In this document: one piece after another, positions 25,654 to 34,018 of the stretch
How positions within the stretch are numbered: the stretch's first letter is position 1
How the letters are laid out: each line of letters begins with the position of its first letter
DNA from: Umezawaea beigongshangensis
GTDB taxonomy: Bacteria; Actinomycetota; Actinomycetes; Mycobacteriales; Pseudonocardiaceae
Length of the DNA: 64,000 bases
Direction of reading: 5' to 3'
Assembly (NCBI RefSeq): GCF_016464305.1
Contig: NZ_JAEIOJ010000008.1
Location: 175,191-239,190 of the forward strand
The notes under the pieces: model-generated
The model's database searches: none
What the model was told of the DNA's origin: nothing
The model's input: only the letters and a program-made list of their open reading frames with translations
Position numbers and translations under genes: made by a program

Positions 25654-26411
25654 GGCGCTCCGCCGCCGCCGTGCCACCCGTGGCGGCGCTGTTGCTGACG
25701 GTCGCGCCGCTGACCGGGACCGCTCCCGCCGCGGCAGCCGCCGGGGCGTGCGCGGAGGTGCTCCAGCTGGACAGCTCCGCGATGCACCTGGAGTTCACCG
25801 GGGGCCGGATGACGCTCGTGGGCCCCGGCCACGGCGGACAGCACGGGGACGGCGCGCTGCGGCTCGTCCACCGCGACGACGACGGCAGGGTCACCGTGCT
25901 GCGGACGGGCCCCGACGGCGTGCACGCCGTGGTCCGGGAGAACGCCGTGGACTGCACGGACCCCAGACCTCCCACCACGACCACGTCCGCCCGGCCCACG
26001 ACGACGCCACCCACCACGCCGCCACCCACCACGCCGCCGACGACGACGCAGCCGACGACGACCGCACCACCGGCGACCACGACGTCCCCGGTCGCGGCGA
26101 GACCCGCGGTCGGGCCGCCGCTCGCACCGGTGGTGGTGCCCCGCGGCGAGCAACCGCCGCCGCCCGCACCGGCCCCCGCCGTCGTCCCGCCTCCCACCCC
26201 TCTCGTGCTCCGGAACGCCGAACAGGTCGCCGCGCCGCAGCCGCAGCGCAGTGCCCCCGTCACCCGGCAGCGCAAGGCGGTCGAGCGCGACGAGGTGATC
26301 GAGCTGCCGTTCTTCCTCCGCAGCGACGACAAGCGTCGCTGGAGCCTCGTCGTCCTGCTGCTCGTCGTGGCCGGCGGCGCGGCGACCACCCGGCGGGTCC
26401 ACCGCGGCTGA
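25650..26411 (+). CDS. Secreted membrane-anchored protein with Thr/Pro-rich stalk
   Basis: A 253-aa protein with a signal peptide (to about Ala31) and a small globular region (32-105) containing two Cys. A long Thr/Pro-rich low-complexity stalk (107-200) follows, then a charged segment and a C-terminal transmembrane helix (WSLVVLLLVVAGGA) with a basic tail. The layout is that of a type I surface protein; the family is not recognised. GTG 25650 overlaps the stop of the bestrophin-like gene, suggesting that the two proteins function together at the membrane. Confidence 0.78.
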   Translation: MRRSAAAVPPVAALLLTVAPLTGTAPAAAAAGACAEVLQLDSSAMHLEFTGGRMTLVGPGHGGQHGDGALRLVHRDDDGRVTVLRTGPDGVHAVVRENAVDCTDPRPPTTTTSARPTTTPPTTPPPTTPPTTTQPTTTAPPATTTSPVAARPAVGPPLAPVVVPRGEQPPPPAPAPAVVPPPTPLVLRNAEQVAAPQPQRSAPVTRQRKAVERDEVIELPFFLRSDDKRRWSLVVLLLVVAGGAATTRRVHRG

Positions 26412-26564
26412 GCTCCCGCACCACCTCTCACCCTGACGTGTCACCGGTGACCGTCGCTCCGTCTCACACCGTCGATCGTCGGTGATCCGCACCGGCCGCG
26501 GTTCAGCCCGGCGGGTGCGGACGTCCGGTCGGACGCGTCGCCCACGTCACCTGGAGTTCCCTGG

Positions 26565-27875
26565 ATGAACACGCGACACTCGCCGCCACGAGCGGGACTG
26601 CTGACCAAGCGCGCCCTGGTGATCGTCTCCCACGCCGTCGAGCGCGCCGCGCTGGCCGGTCTGCGCGGCGAGCCCTCCGTCGTGATCGCGATGTTCCAGC
26701 GGTTGCCGTACTTCGAACGGGAGCGCGAGGTGTACGCGCGGATCGCGGAGCTGGCCACGACGACCGTGGTCGGCCTGGTCGACGGGGACCGGTCCGACCT
26801 GCCGCACGGCGTGGTGCCGGTGGTGCTGCGGGAGGACGAGGCGCTGGCCCGCGAGTGGTCGGTGGTCGTGCTCACGCCGGCGTTCGGTGCGACGGTCGTG
26901 GCGCAGGACCTGGAGGACGTCGGCGACGCGGGCGGCTCGATCGAGGCGTCCCGGCTGTTCCACGGCCGCTGGGGCTTCCGGCGCGACGAGGCGTACGCCG
27001 AGGTGGTGCGGCTGCGCGACACGCTGGGCGACCGGCTGGCCCCCTCCACGCGGGCGGCGGTCGACGAGGTGCTGCGGCGGGTCACCGGCCCGGCCGCGAT
27101 CCAGACGGAGCTGCGCGCGGAGGCCGCGCTGCGGCACGTGACGGGGCGGCTGGACCGGCAGCGCGGTGATCTGCTGCGGCTGCGGGAGCAGGTCGACGAC
27201 GAGCGCGGGCACCTCCGCGACCCGCTGACCGGGTTGCACACCCCGGAGGCGATGGACTCGTGGCTCGGCACGTCCGCGCCGGGCACCCTCCCGCTGGGGC
27301 TGGTCTTCGCCCGGATCGAGGAGCTGGCCGACCTGGAGGAGCAGCACGGGTCGCGGGTGTGCGTGCACACCGAGATCAACATCGCCGACCTGCTGCGCGA
27401 GGACCTGCGGCCGGTCGACCGCGCGGTGCGACTGTCGAAGACGGAGTTCCTCCTCGTGCGGCCCGCGCTGTCGGACGCGGAGCTGAGCGAGGCGGGCCGC
27501 CGGCTGGCCCGCCGGCTGGCCGTGCTGCACGACTCCTACCCGTTCGTGGAGGTCACCCCGGCCGTGTCCACGACCCTGACGCGCTCGCGTCCCCTGCCGG
27601 TGCGGGCGCTGGGCACGCAGCTGGCCGACCCGTGGACCACGTGCACGGGCACGCTGCGCGCGGCGCCCGCCGAGGACCGGCCGGTCGACGAGCACCTCGT
27701 CGACCACCGGGAGGTCGACGGCGCCCCGGACGACGACCCCTGTCCCACGGACCACCACGGGATCGACCAGTTGATCGGCTGCTCCACCCGCGAGTGGGAG
27801 ACGGCGATCACCGAGGTGCTGCCCGTCGCGAGCGGGCGCCGCTTCCACCACGTCCCGGTCGGCCTGCTCCGCTAG
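26565..27875 (+). CDS. DICT sensory domain protein with degenerate GGDEF-like domain
   Basis: A 436-aa cytoplasmic protein. Residues about 20-150 match the DICT domain, a sensor fold found in actinobacteria and cyanobacteria with light- or nucleotide-linked regulators (FQRLPYFERERE, VVGLVDG, VVVLTPAFGATVVAQDL). A helical stretch (150-230) leads to a GGDEF-like region beginning DPLTGLHTPEAM. The active-site GG(D/E)EF is replaced by SKTEF, so diguanylate cyclase activity is unlikely. ATG 26565 follows GGAG. The C-terminal 80 residues are unassigned. It probably acts as a signalling or scaffold protein. Confidence 0.78.
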   Translation: MNTRHSPPRAGLLTKRALVIVSHAVERAALAGLRGEPSVVIAMFQRLPYFEREREVYARIAELATTTVVGLVDGDRSDLPHGVVPVVLREDEALAREWSVVVLTPAFGATVVAQDLEDVGDAGGSIEASRLFHGRWGFRRDEAYAEVVRLRDTLGDRLAPSTRAAVDEVLRRVTGPAAIQTELRAEAALRHVTGRLDRQRGDLLRLREQVDDERGHLRDPLTGLHTPEAMDSWLGTSAPGTLPLGLVFARIEELADLEEQHGSRVCVHTEINIADLLREDLRPVDRAVRLSKTEFLLVRPALSDAELSEAGRRLARRLAVLHDSYPFVEVTPAVSTTLTRSRPLPVRALGTQLADPWTTCTGTLRAAPAEDRPVDEHLVDHREVDGAPDDDPCPTDHHGIDQLIGCSTREWETAITEVLPVASGRRFHHVPVGLLR

Positions 27876-27882
27876 CCCGCGG

Positions 27883-28260
27883 TCACGAGACGAGCAGGAG
27901 CACGCTGCTCACCAGCGCCACCGCGGCGGTGGCCCCGTGGATGCCGTAGGCGGCCGACTTCGGCCCGTGGCTGCGCAACACGATCAGCGCGTCGCCGGCG
28001 GGGATGCCCGCGGCGGCCAGCATGAACCAGCCCAGCAGGTGCGGGGTCGCTCCGGCCAGCAGGACGAAGACGAAGATCCCCGAGGCGATGTCGCGCACGG
28101 CCTTGACGGACAGCCAGGCGTGGAAGGTGCGGTCCTCGGTCGGCGTGTCGGGGATGCCGAAGCCGATCGCGGCCCGCGGCGACCGGAGTGCGCGCACGCC
28201 GATGACGATGATTCCCAAGCCGATCAGTCCGGCGAGCACGCTGGCTGCGGTGACGAGCAC
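27883..28260 (-). CDS. DUF4267 membrane protein
   Basis: A 125-aa integral membrane protein with about four hydrophobic helices, matching the DUF4267 family. GTG 28260 follows AGAGGGAAG. It is divergently transcribed from the TetR gene at 28368 across a palindrome-rich 107-bp gap, the classic arrangement for a TetR repressor and its target. The stop is 8 nt from the stop of the convergent DICT gene, with no room for a terminator. Its function is unknown. Confidence 0.8.
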   Translation of the reverse strand: MLVTAASVLAGLIGLGIIVIGVRALRSPRAAIGFGIPDTPTEDRTFHAWLSVKAVRDIASGIFVFVLLAGATPHLLGWFMLAAAGIPAGDALIVLRSHGPKSAAYGIHGATAAVALVSSVLLLVS

Positions 28261-28295
28261 GAGTCACTTCCCTCTTCTGCTGACCGCGCCGCTTG

Positions 28296-28318
28296 CTAGC
28301 AGCGCTAGTAGTACTAGC
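28296..28318. promoter_or_regulatory. Palindromic operator region of the TetR/DUF4267 pair
   Basis: Overlapping inverted repeats CTAGC-AGC-GCTAG (28296-28308) and GCTAGT-AGT-ACTAGC (28304-28318) lie between the divergent genes. A further CTAGCG half-site occurs near 28346. This is a plausible autoregulatory TetR site. Confidence 0.6.
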
Positions 28319-28367
28319 GACGGTATTCTATCTCCGGCAGGATGTCTAGCGTTGCTATGCTGAGGTC

Positions 28368-28973
28368 GTGTCAGCCCTCAGCGAGCGCCGTGAACGCGAC
28401 CGCGCCCACCGCCACCGCCTGATCGTCACGGCCGCGCGCGAACTCGCGGAGACCGAGGGCTGGGAGGCGGTCACGACCCGGCGGCTGGCCGAACGCGTCG
28501 AGTACAGCCAGCCGGTGCTCTACAGCCACTTCAACGGCAAGGACGCCATCGTCGGCGCCGTCGCGCTGGACGGGTTCGGCGAACTCGCCGCCCACCTGCG
28601 CCGCGCGCGGCAGGACGCCCCCGCGCCCGGAGGAGCCCTGCGCGCCGTCTGCCGCGCCTACCTGGCGTTCGCGGCCGAGCGCCCCGCGCTGTACCAGGCC
28701 ATGTTCGTCCTGCCCACCGACCTGGCGTTCGCGCACGCCGAGACGCCGCCTCCGCTGCGGGCCGCCTTCGACGAGTTCGTCCGCTGCTTCCACCGGGACG
28801 ACGAGCGGCGCGAACTGTTCGCCGAGGTCGTCTGGAGCGCGTTGCACGGCATGGCCGTCCTGTCCGACGGCGGCCGCATCCCCGCGGACGGGCAGGAGGA
28901 GCGGCTCGACCTCCTCGTCGCCGGGTTCGCCGGCGTCCCGGCCGCGCCGCGTGAACCCGAGCGGGACCGCTAG
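28368..28973 (+). CDS. TetR/AcrR-family regulator
   Basis: A 201-aa regulator with an N-terminal TetR helix-turn-helix (ARELAETEGWEAVTTRRLAE followed by VLYSHFNGKDAI) and a helical ligand-binding domain of the TetR_C WHG type (LYQAMF). The GTG at 28368 has no ribosome-binding site, and TATGCT (28356-28361) ends 6 nt upstream, so the transcript is probably leaderless. It likely represses itself and the divergent DUF4267 gene through the palindromes at 28296-28318. Confidence 0.92.
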   Translation: MSALSERRERDRAHRHRLIVTAARELAETEGWEAVTTRRLAERVEYSQPVLYSHFNGKDAIVGAVALDGFGELAAHLRRARQDAPAPGGALRAVCRAYLAFAAERPALYQAMFVLPTDLAFAHAETPPPLRAAFDEFVRCFHRDDERRELFAEVVWSALHGMAVLSDGGRIPADGQEERLDLLVAGFAGVPAAPREPERDR

Positions 28974-28984
28974 GGTTTCCGTCC

Positions 28985-29713
28985 GTGTCGGGTGACGGGC
29001 GAGCGCTGGTCCTCTGCGGGCACTCCCGCTACTCCGACCCGTACCACGACTTCCCGGCGACCTCGCAGCAGATCGCGGAGGCGCTGGCGGACTGCGGCGT
29101 CGAGGCGCGGGTGCGCGGCGACCGGCCGGAGGCGCTGCGGGACCTCGCTCCGGACGACCTGCTCGTGGTCAACGCCGGCGGCGGCGTCCCGGTGCACCGG
29201 CTCGGCGAGGCCGGTCCGGAGTGGCACGAGTTCCGCCGGGCGCTCGTCGCACACCTGTCCGCCGGTGGTCCCGTGCTGGGGGTGCACACGGCGTCCGCCG
29301 CGTTCGCCGACGTGCCGGAGTGGTCGCGGGCGCTGGGCGGGCGCTGGGTGCCGGACGTGTCGTGGCACCCGCCGATCGGCCGGTTCGCGGTGTCGGTGCG
29401 AACGGGTGAGCACCCGATCACCGCGGGGGTGCCGGACTTCTCACCGCACGACGAGCGCTACAGCGGTCTGGAGGTGACGCCGGACGTGCGCGTGCTGGCG
29501 CACCACGACCTGAACGGCACGGCCGAGCCGCTGCTGTGGGTGCGGGAGACGGGCGGCGCGCGGGTCGGGTACGACGCGCTGGGGCACGACGTCGAGTCCT
29601 ACCGCGACGCGACGCGCCGGGTGCTGCTCCAGCGCACGGCGCGCTGGCTGCTCTCCCCGCCCGTGCTCAGCCCGCGCCGCGGGGCAGGCCGGTCCGCACC
29701 TCCTCGCGGCTGA
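28985..29713 (+). CDS. ThuA-like (glutamine amidotransferase-fold) protein
   Basis: A 242-aa protein of the ThuA-like family, a class I amidotransferase fold associated with sugar metabolism. Family features are the N-terminal VLCGHSRYSDPYHDF, the central GGPVLGVHTASAAF and HPITAGVPDF. A leaderless start is indicated by TAGGGT (28971-28976), 8 nt before GTG 28985. The last about 15 codons lie opposite the 3' end of the GH2 gene; the Arg/Pro-rich tail (PRRGAGRSAPPRG) may be an extension relative to the family. It may support beta-galactoside use, but that is only from proximity. Confidence 0.83.
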   Translation: MSGDGRALVLCGHSRYSDPYHDFPATSQQIAEALADCGVEARVRGDRPEALRDLAPDDLLVVNAGGGVPVHRLGEAGPEWHEFRRALVAHLSAGGPVLGVHTASAAFADVPEWSRALGGRWVPDVSWHPPIGRFAVSVRTGEHPITAGVPDFSPHDERYSGLEVTPDVRVLAHHDLNGTAEPLLWVRETGGARVGYDALGHDVESYRDATRRVLLQRTARWLLSPPVLSPRRGAGRSAPPRG

Positions 29714-32700
29714 GCGGGCGGATCACCAGTTCCCGGTCCACGTCGGCGTCCGCCGCGACCCGGTACCGCTCGCGCACCGGGTTCGGGGTGTCGCCGACGC
29801 CCGTGACGGCGTGGTCGGCGTGCAGCGTCACCCAGCCGTCGTTGCGCCGGAGCTGGAAGTCGTGCTCGGCCCGGTCGAGGTCGTCGTGGGCGCTGACCCT
29901 CACGTCGGGCGCTCCGGACACCAGCAGGCCGCCGGTGCGGCCGTCGGTGAGCAGTGCCCACCGGGAGTCGGTGTGGTTGCCGTTGTCCTGCGGCCGGTCG
30001 TAGGCGACGTACTGCTCGTCGACGGTGCTGGAGAAGACGCCGACCGGCGTGCCGTCCCTGCGGTCGACGTAGCTCTCCTGCTCGCGCCCGTACCAGGCGA
30101 ACCGCTGGAAGTCGTCGGGCACGGCGAGCCGCACGCCGATCCCGGGCAGGTACGGCAGGGTGCGCACGTCGCCCCGCGGACCGACGTGGTGGGCGAGCCG
30201 GATCGTCCCGGCCGCGTCGATCCGGTAGGTCATGACCTGCTCGAACGAGGCGGTGGGCCGGTCGGGGGCGGCGACGGTGCTGCGCACCTCGATCACCGCG
30301 TCCGCGCCGTCGGACCGGGAGGTCACCGCGTGCACGGTCGTCTCCAGCCGGTCGAGCCCGGCACGCCGCCAGTCCTCGCCCTCGGCGCGGCCCCAGTCGT
30401 AGGTCTCGTTGCTGATCGGCGCGCGCCACGCGTCCAGCTCCGGTCCGCTCGCCAGCAGCTCGGTGCCGCGCACCCGCATCGACCGCAGCGTGCCGGTCCG
30501 CTCGTCGAGGGTGTAGCTGAAGTCGCGGCCCGACGCGGTGGTGGTGTCGCCGCCGTCGGTGAGCGACACCCGGCCACGCGCGTCGGGTGCCTCCCCGCCG
30601 GGCACGCGGGTCCCGCCGAGGGAGAACTGGTCGTGCGCGAGGACGTGACCGGCGGGCAGCGACGGGGTCGCGGAGGTGGTGACGGCCTCGACGGTGAGCC
30701 AGCGCTCGGTGTCGCGCGGGTTGGCCGGGACGCGCGGGCGCAGCGTCGTGGTGCCGCCGGGCGCGATCGAGAGCGGTCGTACGTCCTCGTCCAGGGTTCG
30801 CGCGCCCTCGACGACCCGCCAGCGCAGCCGCAGGCCGTCGGTCCCGGCGAAGCTGCGCTCGTTCAGGACGGACAGCGTGCCGTCGGCGTAGGAGAAGCGC
30901 AGCGGCTGGTGCGTCCAGGCGAGCTGGGCCGTCTCGGGTTGCAGCGTGCGGTCCGCGCGGATCAGACCGTCCACTCCGGACAGGCTCTCGCCGTGGGACA
31001 GGTGCTCGCCGCGGTCCTCGATCCGGTCGAGGTCGAGCGCGAGCACCGCGTCCGCCACGGGGTCGGCGGCGAGCCGCTCGGGGGTGAGGCCCTCGTCGTA
31101 GACGCGGACGTCGTCGATCGCGCCGTGCGCCATGCGCCCGGCGTACTGGTCCTGCATGGTCTCCGGGTTGCGGCCGACGTTCACCGGGTGGGAGGAGGCG
31201 TCGATCGCGCCGGTGAACGGGGTGCTGCCGACCTCGACGCCGTCGAGGTACAGGCGCAGGGCGGTGCCGTCGTAGGTGCCGGTGACGCGGTGCCAGTTCT
31301 CGTAGAAGTCGGCGGGCACCGTCGCGTGCACGACGCGCCACGTCCCGCTGTGCACGAAGAACTCCAGGGTGTTCTCCGTCTTCATCTTCAGCGCGTACTG
31401 GTGGTCGCCCTTGGCGATGATCGTGAAGTCGCCGGTCCACGGTCTCGCCGGCCTGACCCACGCGTCGAGGGTGAGCCCGGTGCCGGTGATGTCGAGCGCG
31501 CGGTCGCGGTAGACCTCCACGAAGTCGTCCAGGCCGGAGAGCTCCAGCGCCTTCCCGCGGTGCCCGTCCACGACCTCCGGCGCCCCGGACAGCGTGGCGA
31601 GCACACCGGTCGGCGAGGTGTCCGGGGTGACGCGCACGCGCTGGGTGATGTTCTGCTCGGCCCAGTCCCAGACGAAGCCGCCCTGGAGGTTCGGGTTGGC
31701 CCGGATCACCTCCCAGAACTCGCGGAAGTTGCCGAGGCTGTTGCCCATCGCGTGGGCGTACTCGCCGAGGATCACCGGCTTGGTCGTGGTCGCCGCCTGC
31801 TCGGCGAGCCTCTCCGGCGACGGGTAGCGCGGCCCCCACACGTCGGCGTGGGGCGCGTCCCCGTCCGGCCAGTTGGACTGGTGGTACAGCGGCCTGCTCG
31901 GGTCGTTGGCCCGCGCCCAGTCGGCCATCGCGACGTGGTGCGCGCCGAGCCCGGCCTCGTTGCCGGTGTCCCACAGGAACACGCTGGGGTGGTTCTTGTC
32001 CCGCTCGACCATCGCGACGAACCGGTCGAGGTAGGCGTCGCGCCACTCGGGCCGTTCGGCGAGGCAGTCCGTCGGGCAGTTCTCGTGGTTGTGCGTCTCG
32101 ACGTCGACCTCGTCGGCGATCCACAGGCCCCTGCTGTCGGCGAGGTCGTAGAAGTGCGGGTCGGACGGGTAGTGCGACGTGCGCACGGCGTTGACGTTGA
32201 GCTGCTTCATCAGCGCGACGTCCTGCTCCTGGCGCGAACGCGGCACGTGCCGTCCCCCGTCGGGGTCGGTCTCGGCGCGGTTGACGCCCTTGAACAGGAC
32301 TCGCTCGCCGTTGATCAGCAGCTGCTCGCCGACGACGGCGATCTCGCGGAAGCCGACGGCCTCGCTGGTGATGTGGGTGGTGCGACCGTCGGGTCCGGCG
32401 AGCGTCAGCACCAGCGAGTACAGGTCCGGCGTCTCGTCGGACCACTTCGCCGGGGCGCGCACGGGGATCTCCAGCGGCACGTCGGCCGCGGCGCCGGTCA
32501 GGTCGGCGCTCACCGCGGCGCGGGCCACCTCGCGGCCCGCCGCGTCGCGCACGCTGCCGGTGACGGTGTGGCGTCCGGCCGGGGCGGCGCCGGTGCGGGC
32601 GAGGGACACGTCGGCGCGCAGCACGGCGTCGGTGCGGGTGTCGTCGAGGTCGGTGGTGACGGCGACGTCGCGGACCCCGGCGGCGGGGGTGGAGTACAGC

Positions 32701-33407
32701 CACACCGAGCGGAAGATGCCCGCGTAGCGCCACTGGTCGTAGTCCTCCAGGTACGACCCCGAGCCCCAGCGGTGCACCTGCACGGCGATCCGGTTGCCGC
32801 CGGGGTGCAGCGCGCCGGAGACGTCGAACTCCGCCGGGGTGTAGCCGCCCTGGTCGTAGCCCACGTACGTCCCGTTGACCCAGACGAAGTAGCCGGAGGT
32901 CACGCCCTCGAAGCGCAGCAGCGTGGACCGCTGCTCCCAGTCGACCGGCAGGTCGAACGAGCGCACGTAGGCGGCGGTGGGGTTGACGTCGCGGGGCACG
33001 CGCGGCGGGTCGTCCGGGTGGATCTCGGTGGGCACGTTGCGGAACACCGGGTGGTCGAGCCCGTCGGTCTGCCAGGTGTGCGGCACGGACACCTCGCGCC
33101 AGCCGGTGACGTCGAAGTCCTCGGCGTAGAACCCGGCCGGCACGTCCTGCGGGCGGTCGGACACGTCGATCTTCCAGCCGCCGTCGAGGCTGCGCGTGTA
33201 CGGCGTGGCCTCCTCGCGGCGCGCGGCGGCGGCCTCGTCGGCGTAGGGCCGCAGTTCGGCGTGCGGCGCCTGCTGCCCCTCACCGGTCATCCGGGGGTCG
33301 TCGAGGTAGGCGTAGACGTCCGGCGCGGCACCGGCCACCGGTGCGCCGAATCCCACGGCCGTCGACGAGAGCAACACGATCGGAAGCAGCAACCGAAACC
33401 AACGCAC
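29667..33407 (-). CDS. Secreted GH2 beta-galactosidase with inserted LamG-like domain
   Basis: A 1246-aa preprotein with a signal peptide (hydrophobic core at about 5-20). The LacZ-type order is jelly-roll, Ig-like, TIM barrel with acid/base E484 (GNEAG) and nucleophile E549 (GEYAHAMGNS). A LamG/concanavalin-like module follows (about 600-790), then the Ig-like DUF4981 region and the beta-galactosidase small-chain domain (about 930-1230). The LamG insertion separates the usual adjacent domains. GTG 33407 is 6 nt after GGAGG; GTG 33410 is the alternative. It probably acts on galactosides outside the cell. Its 3' end overlaps the convergent ThuA-like gene by 47 nt. Confidence 0.92.
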   Translation of the reverse strand: MRWFRLLLPIVLLSSTAVGFGAPVAGAAPDVYAYLDDPRMTGEGQQAPHAELRPYADEAAAARREEATPYTRSLDGGWKIDVSDRPQDVPAGFYAEDFDVTGWREVSVPHTWQTDGLDHPVFRNVPTEIHPDDPPRVPRDVNPTAAYVRSFDLPVDWEQRSTLLRFEGVTSGYFVWVNGTYVGYDQGGYTPAEFDVSGALHPGGNRIAVQVHRWGSGSYLEDYDQWRYAGIFRSVWLYSTPAAGVRDVAVTTDLDDTRTDAVLRADVSLARTGAAPAGRHTVTGSVRDAAGREVARAAVSADLTGAAADVPLEIPVRAPAKWSDETPDLYSLVLTLAGPDGRTTHITSEAVGFREIAVVGEQLLINGERVLFKGVNRAETDPDGGRHVPRSRQEQDVALMKQLNVNAVRTSHYPSDPHFYDLADSRGLWIADEVDVETHNHENCPTDCLAERPEWRDAYLDRFVAMVERDKNHPSVFLWDTGNEAGLGAHHVAMADWARANDPSRPLYHQSNWPDGDAPHADVWGPRYPSPERLAEQAATTTKPVILGEYAHAMGNSLGNFREFWEVIRANPNLQGGFVWDWAEQNITQRVRVTPDTSPTGVLATLSGAPEVVDGHRGKALELSGLDDFVEVYRDRALDITGTGLTLDAWVRPARPWTGDFTIIAKGDHQYALKMKTENTLEFFVHSGTWRVVHATVPADFYENWHRVTGTYDGTALRLYLDGVEVGSTPFTGAIDASSHPVNVGRNPETMQDQYAGRMAHGAIDDVRVYDEGLTPERLAADPVADAVLALDLDRIEDRGEHLSHGESLSGVDGLIRADRTLQPETAQLAWTHQPLRFSYADGTLSVLNERSFAGTDGLRLRWRVVEGARTLDEDVRPLSIAPGGTTTLRPRVPANPRDTERWLTVEAVTTSATPSLPAGHVLAHDQFSLGGTRVPGGEAPDARGRVSLTDGGDTTTASGRDFSYTLDERTGTLRSMRVRGTELLASGPELDAWRAPISNETYDWGRAEGEDWRRAGLDRLETTVHAVTSRSDGADAVIEVRSTVAAPDRPTASFEQVMTYRIDAAGTIRLAHHVGPRGDVRTLPYLPGIGVRLAVPDDFQRFAWYGREQESYVDRRDGTPVGVFSSTVDEQYVAYDRPQDNGNHTDSRWALLTDGRTGGLLVSGAPDVRVSAHDDLDRAEHDFQLRRNDGWVTLHADHAVTGVGDTPNPVRERYRVAADADVDRELVIRPLSREEVRTGLPRGAG

Positions 33408-33441
33408 CACGAACCTCCACGTCCGCGCACAGTCCAACAAC

Positions 33442-33471
33442 ATCTGACTGCCGGGCCGGGCGGCCGGTCAA
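33442..33471 (-). promoter_or_regulatory. Putative promoter of the beta-galactosidase gene
   Basis: On the minus strand TTGACC (33471-33466), an 18-nt spacer and TCAGAT (33447-33442). The -35 overlaps an inverted repeat GGTC-AATA-GACC (33466-33477) that could be an operator. Confidence 0.45.
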
Positions 33472-33677
33472 TAGACCAAAGGTCGGGCGCGGGCAGCGGA
33501 GGGTGATCGGACGGTCGACAGAACCGACACGAGACACTGCCCGTAGTTCACAGCGGGGGTCCGCCGCAAGGATGTGCACTCTTTCGGCCCAGTAGTGTTC
33601 TCCTCGCACGGCGTGGTCGCGCAGCGCGATCACCCGCACGCCTTCTCCCCGGCGGTACGACACCAGACGGACAGAGC

Positions 33678-34004
33678 ATGATCACCACTTCGTTCCACCC
33701 CGGCTCCGCCACGGCCGTTCCGGGTCTCGTCCTGCACACCACGACGCACCGGGTGCAGGTCCACGACCAGCCGGTACAGCTCTCCGACATCCAGTTCCGC
33801 ACGCTCAGCTACCTGACCCACCACCACGGCCGCGTGGTCACCAGCGCCGAGCTGCTGGCCTTCGTGTGGGGGCAGGACTTCCAGGGTTCCCGGAAGCTCG
33901 TGCGCAACTGCGTCGCGCAGCTGCGTCACAAGCTGCGGGGCTCTCGCGGCCCGACGATCGAGAACGTGCACAGCGTCGGCTACCGGCTGGTGCCGTCGAG
34001 CTGA
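33678..34004 (+). CDS. Stand-alone winged-helix (OmpR/PhoB C-terminal type) DNA-binding protein
   Basis: A 108-aa protein consisting almost entirely of a trans_reg_C winged helix: LSDIQFRTLSYLTHHHGRVV, the recognition helix region SRKLVRNCVAQLRHKL and the closing wing VHSVGYRLV. There is no receiver domain and no BTAD domain. ATG 33678 follows a modest ACAGAG. It is an orphan, with no sensor kinase nearby. It may regulate the divergent beta-galactosidase gene, which is inference from position only. Confidence 0.85.
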   Translation: MITTSFHPGSATAVPGLVLHTTTHRVQVHDQPVQLSDIQFRTLSYLTHHHGRVVTSAELLAFVWGQDFQGSRKLVRNCVAQLRHKLRGSRGPTIENVHSVGYRLVPSS

Positions 34005-34018
34005 GCGTCCGGTTCCGG

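Noticed and set aside
33466-33477. DasR dre site upstream of the beta-galactosidase gene
   Set aside because: GGTC-AATA-GACC has a 4-nt centre that does not fit the TGGTCTAGACCA spacing; it is kept only as a generic inverted repeat.
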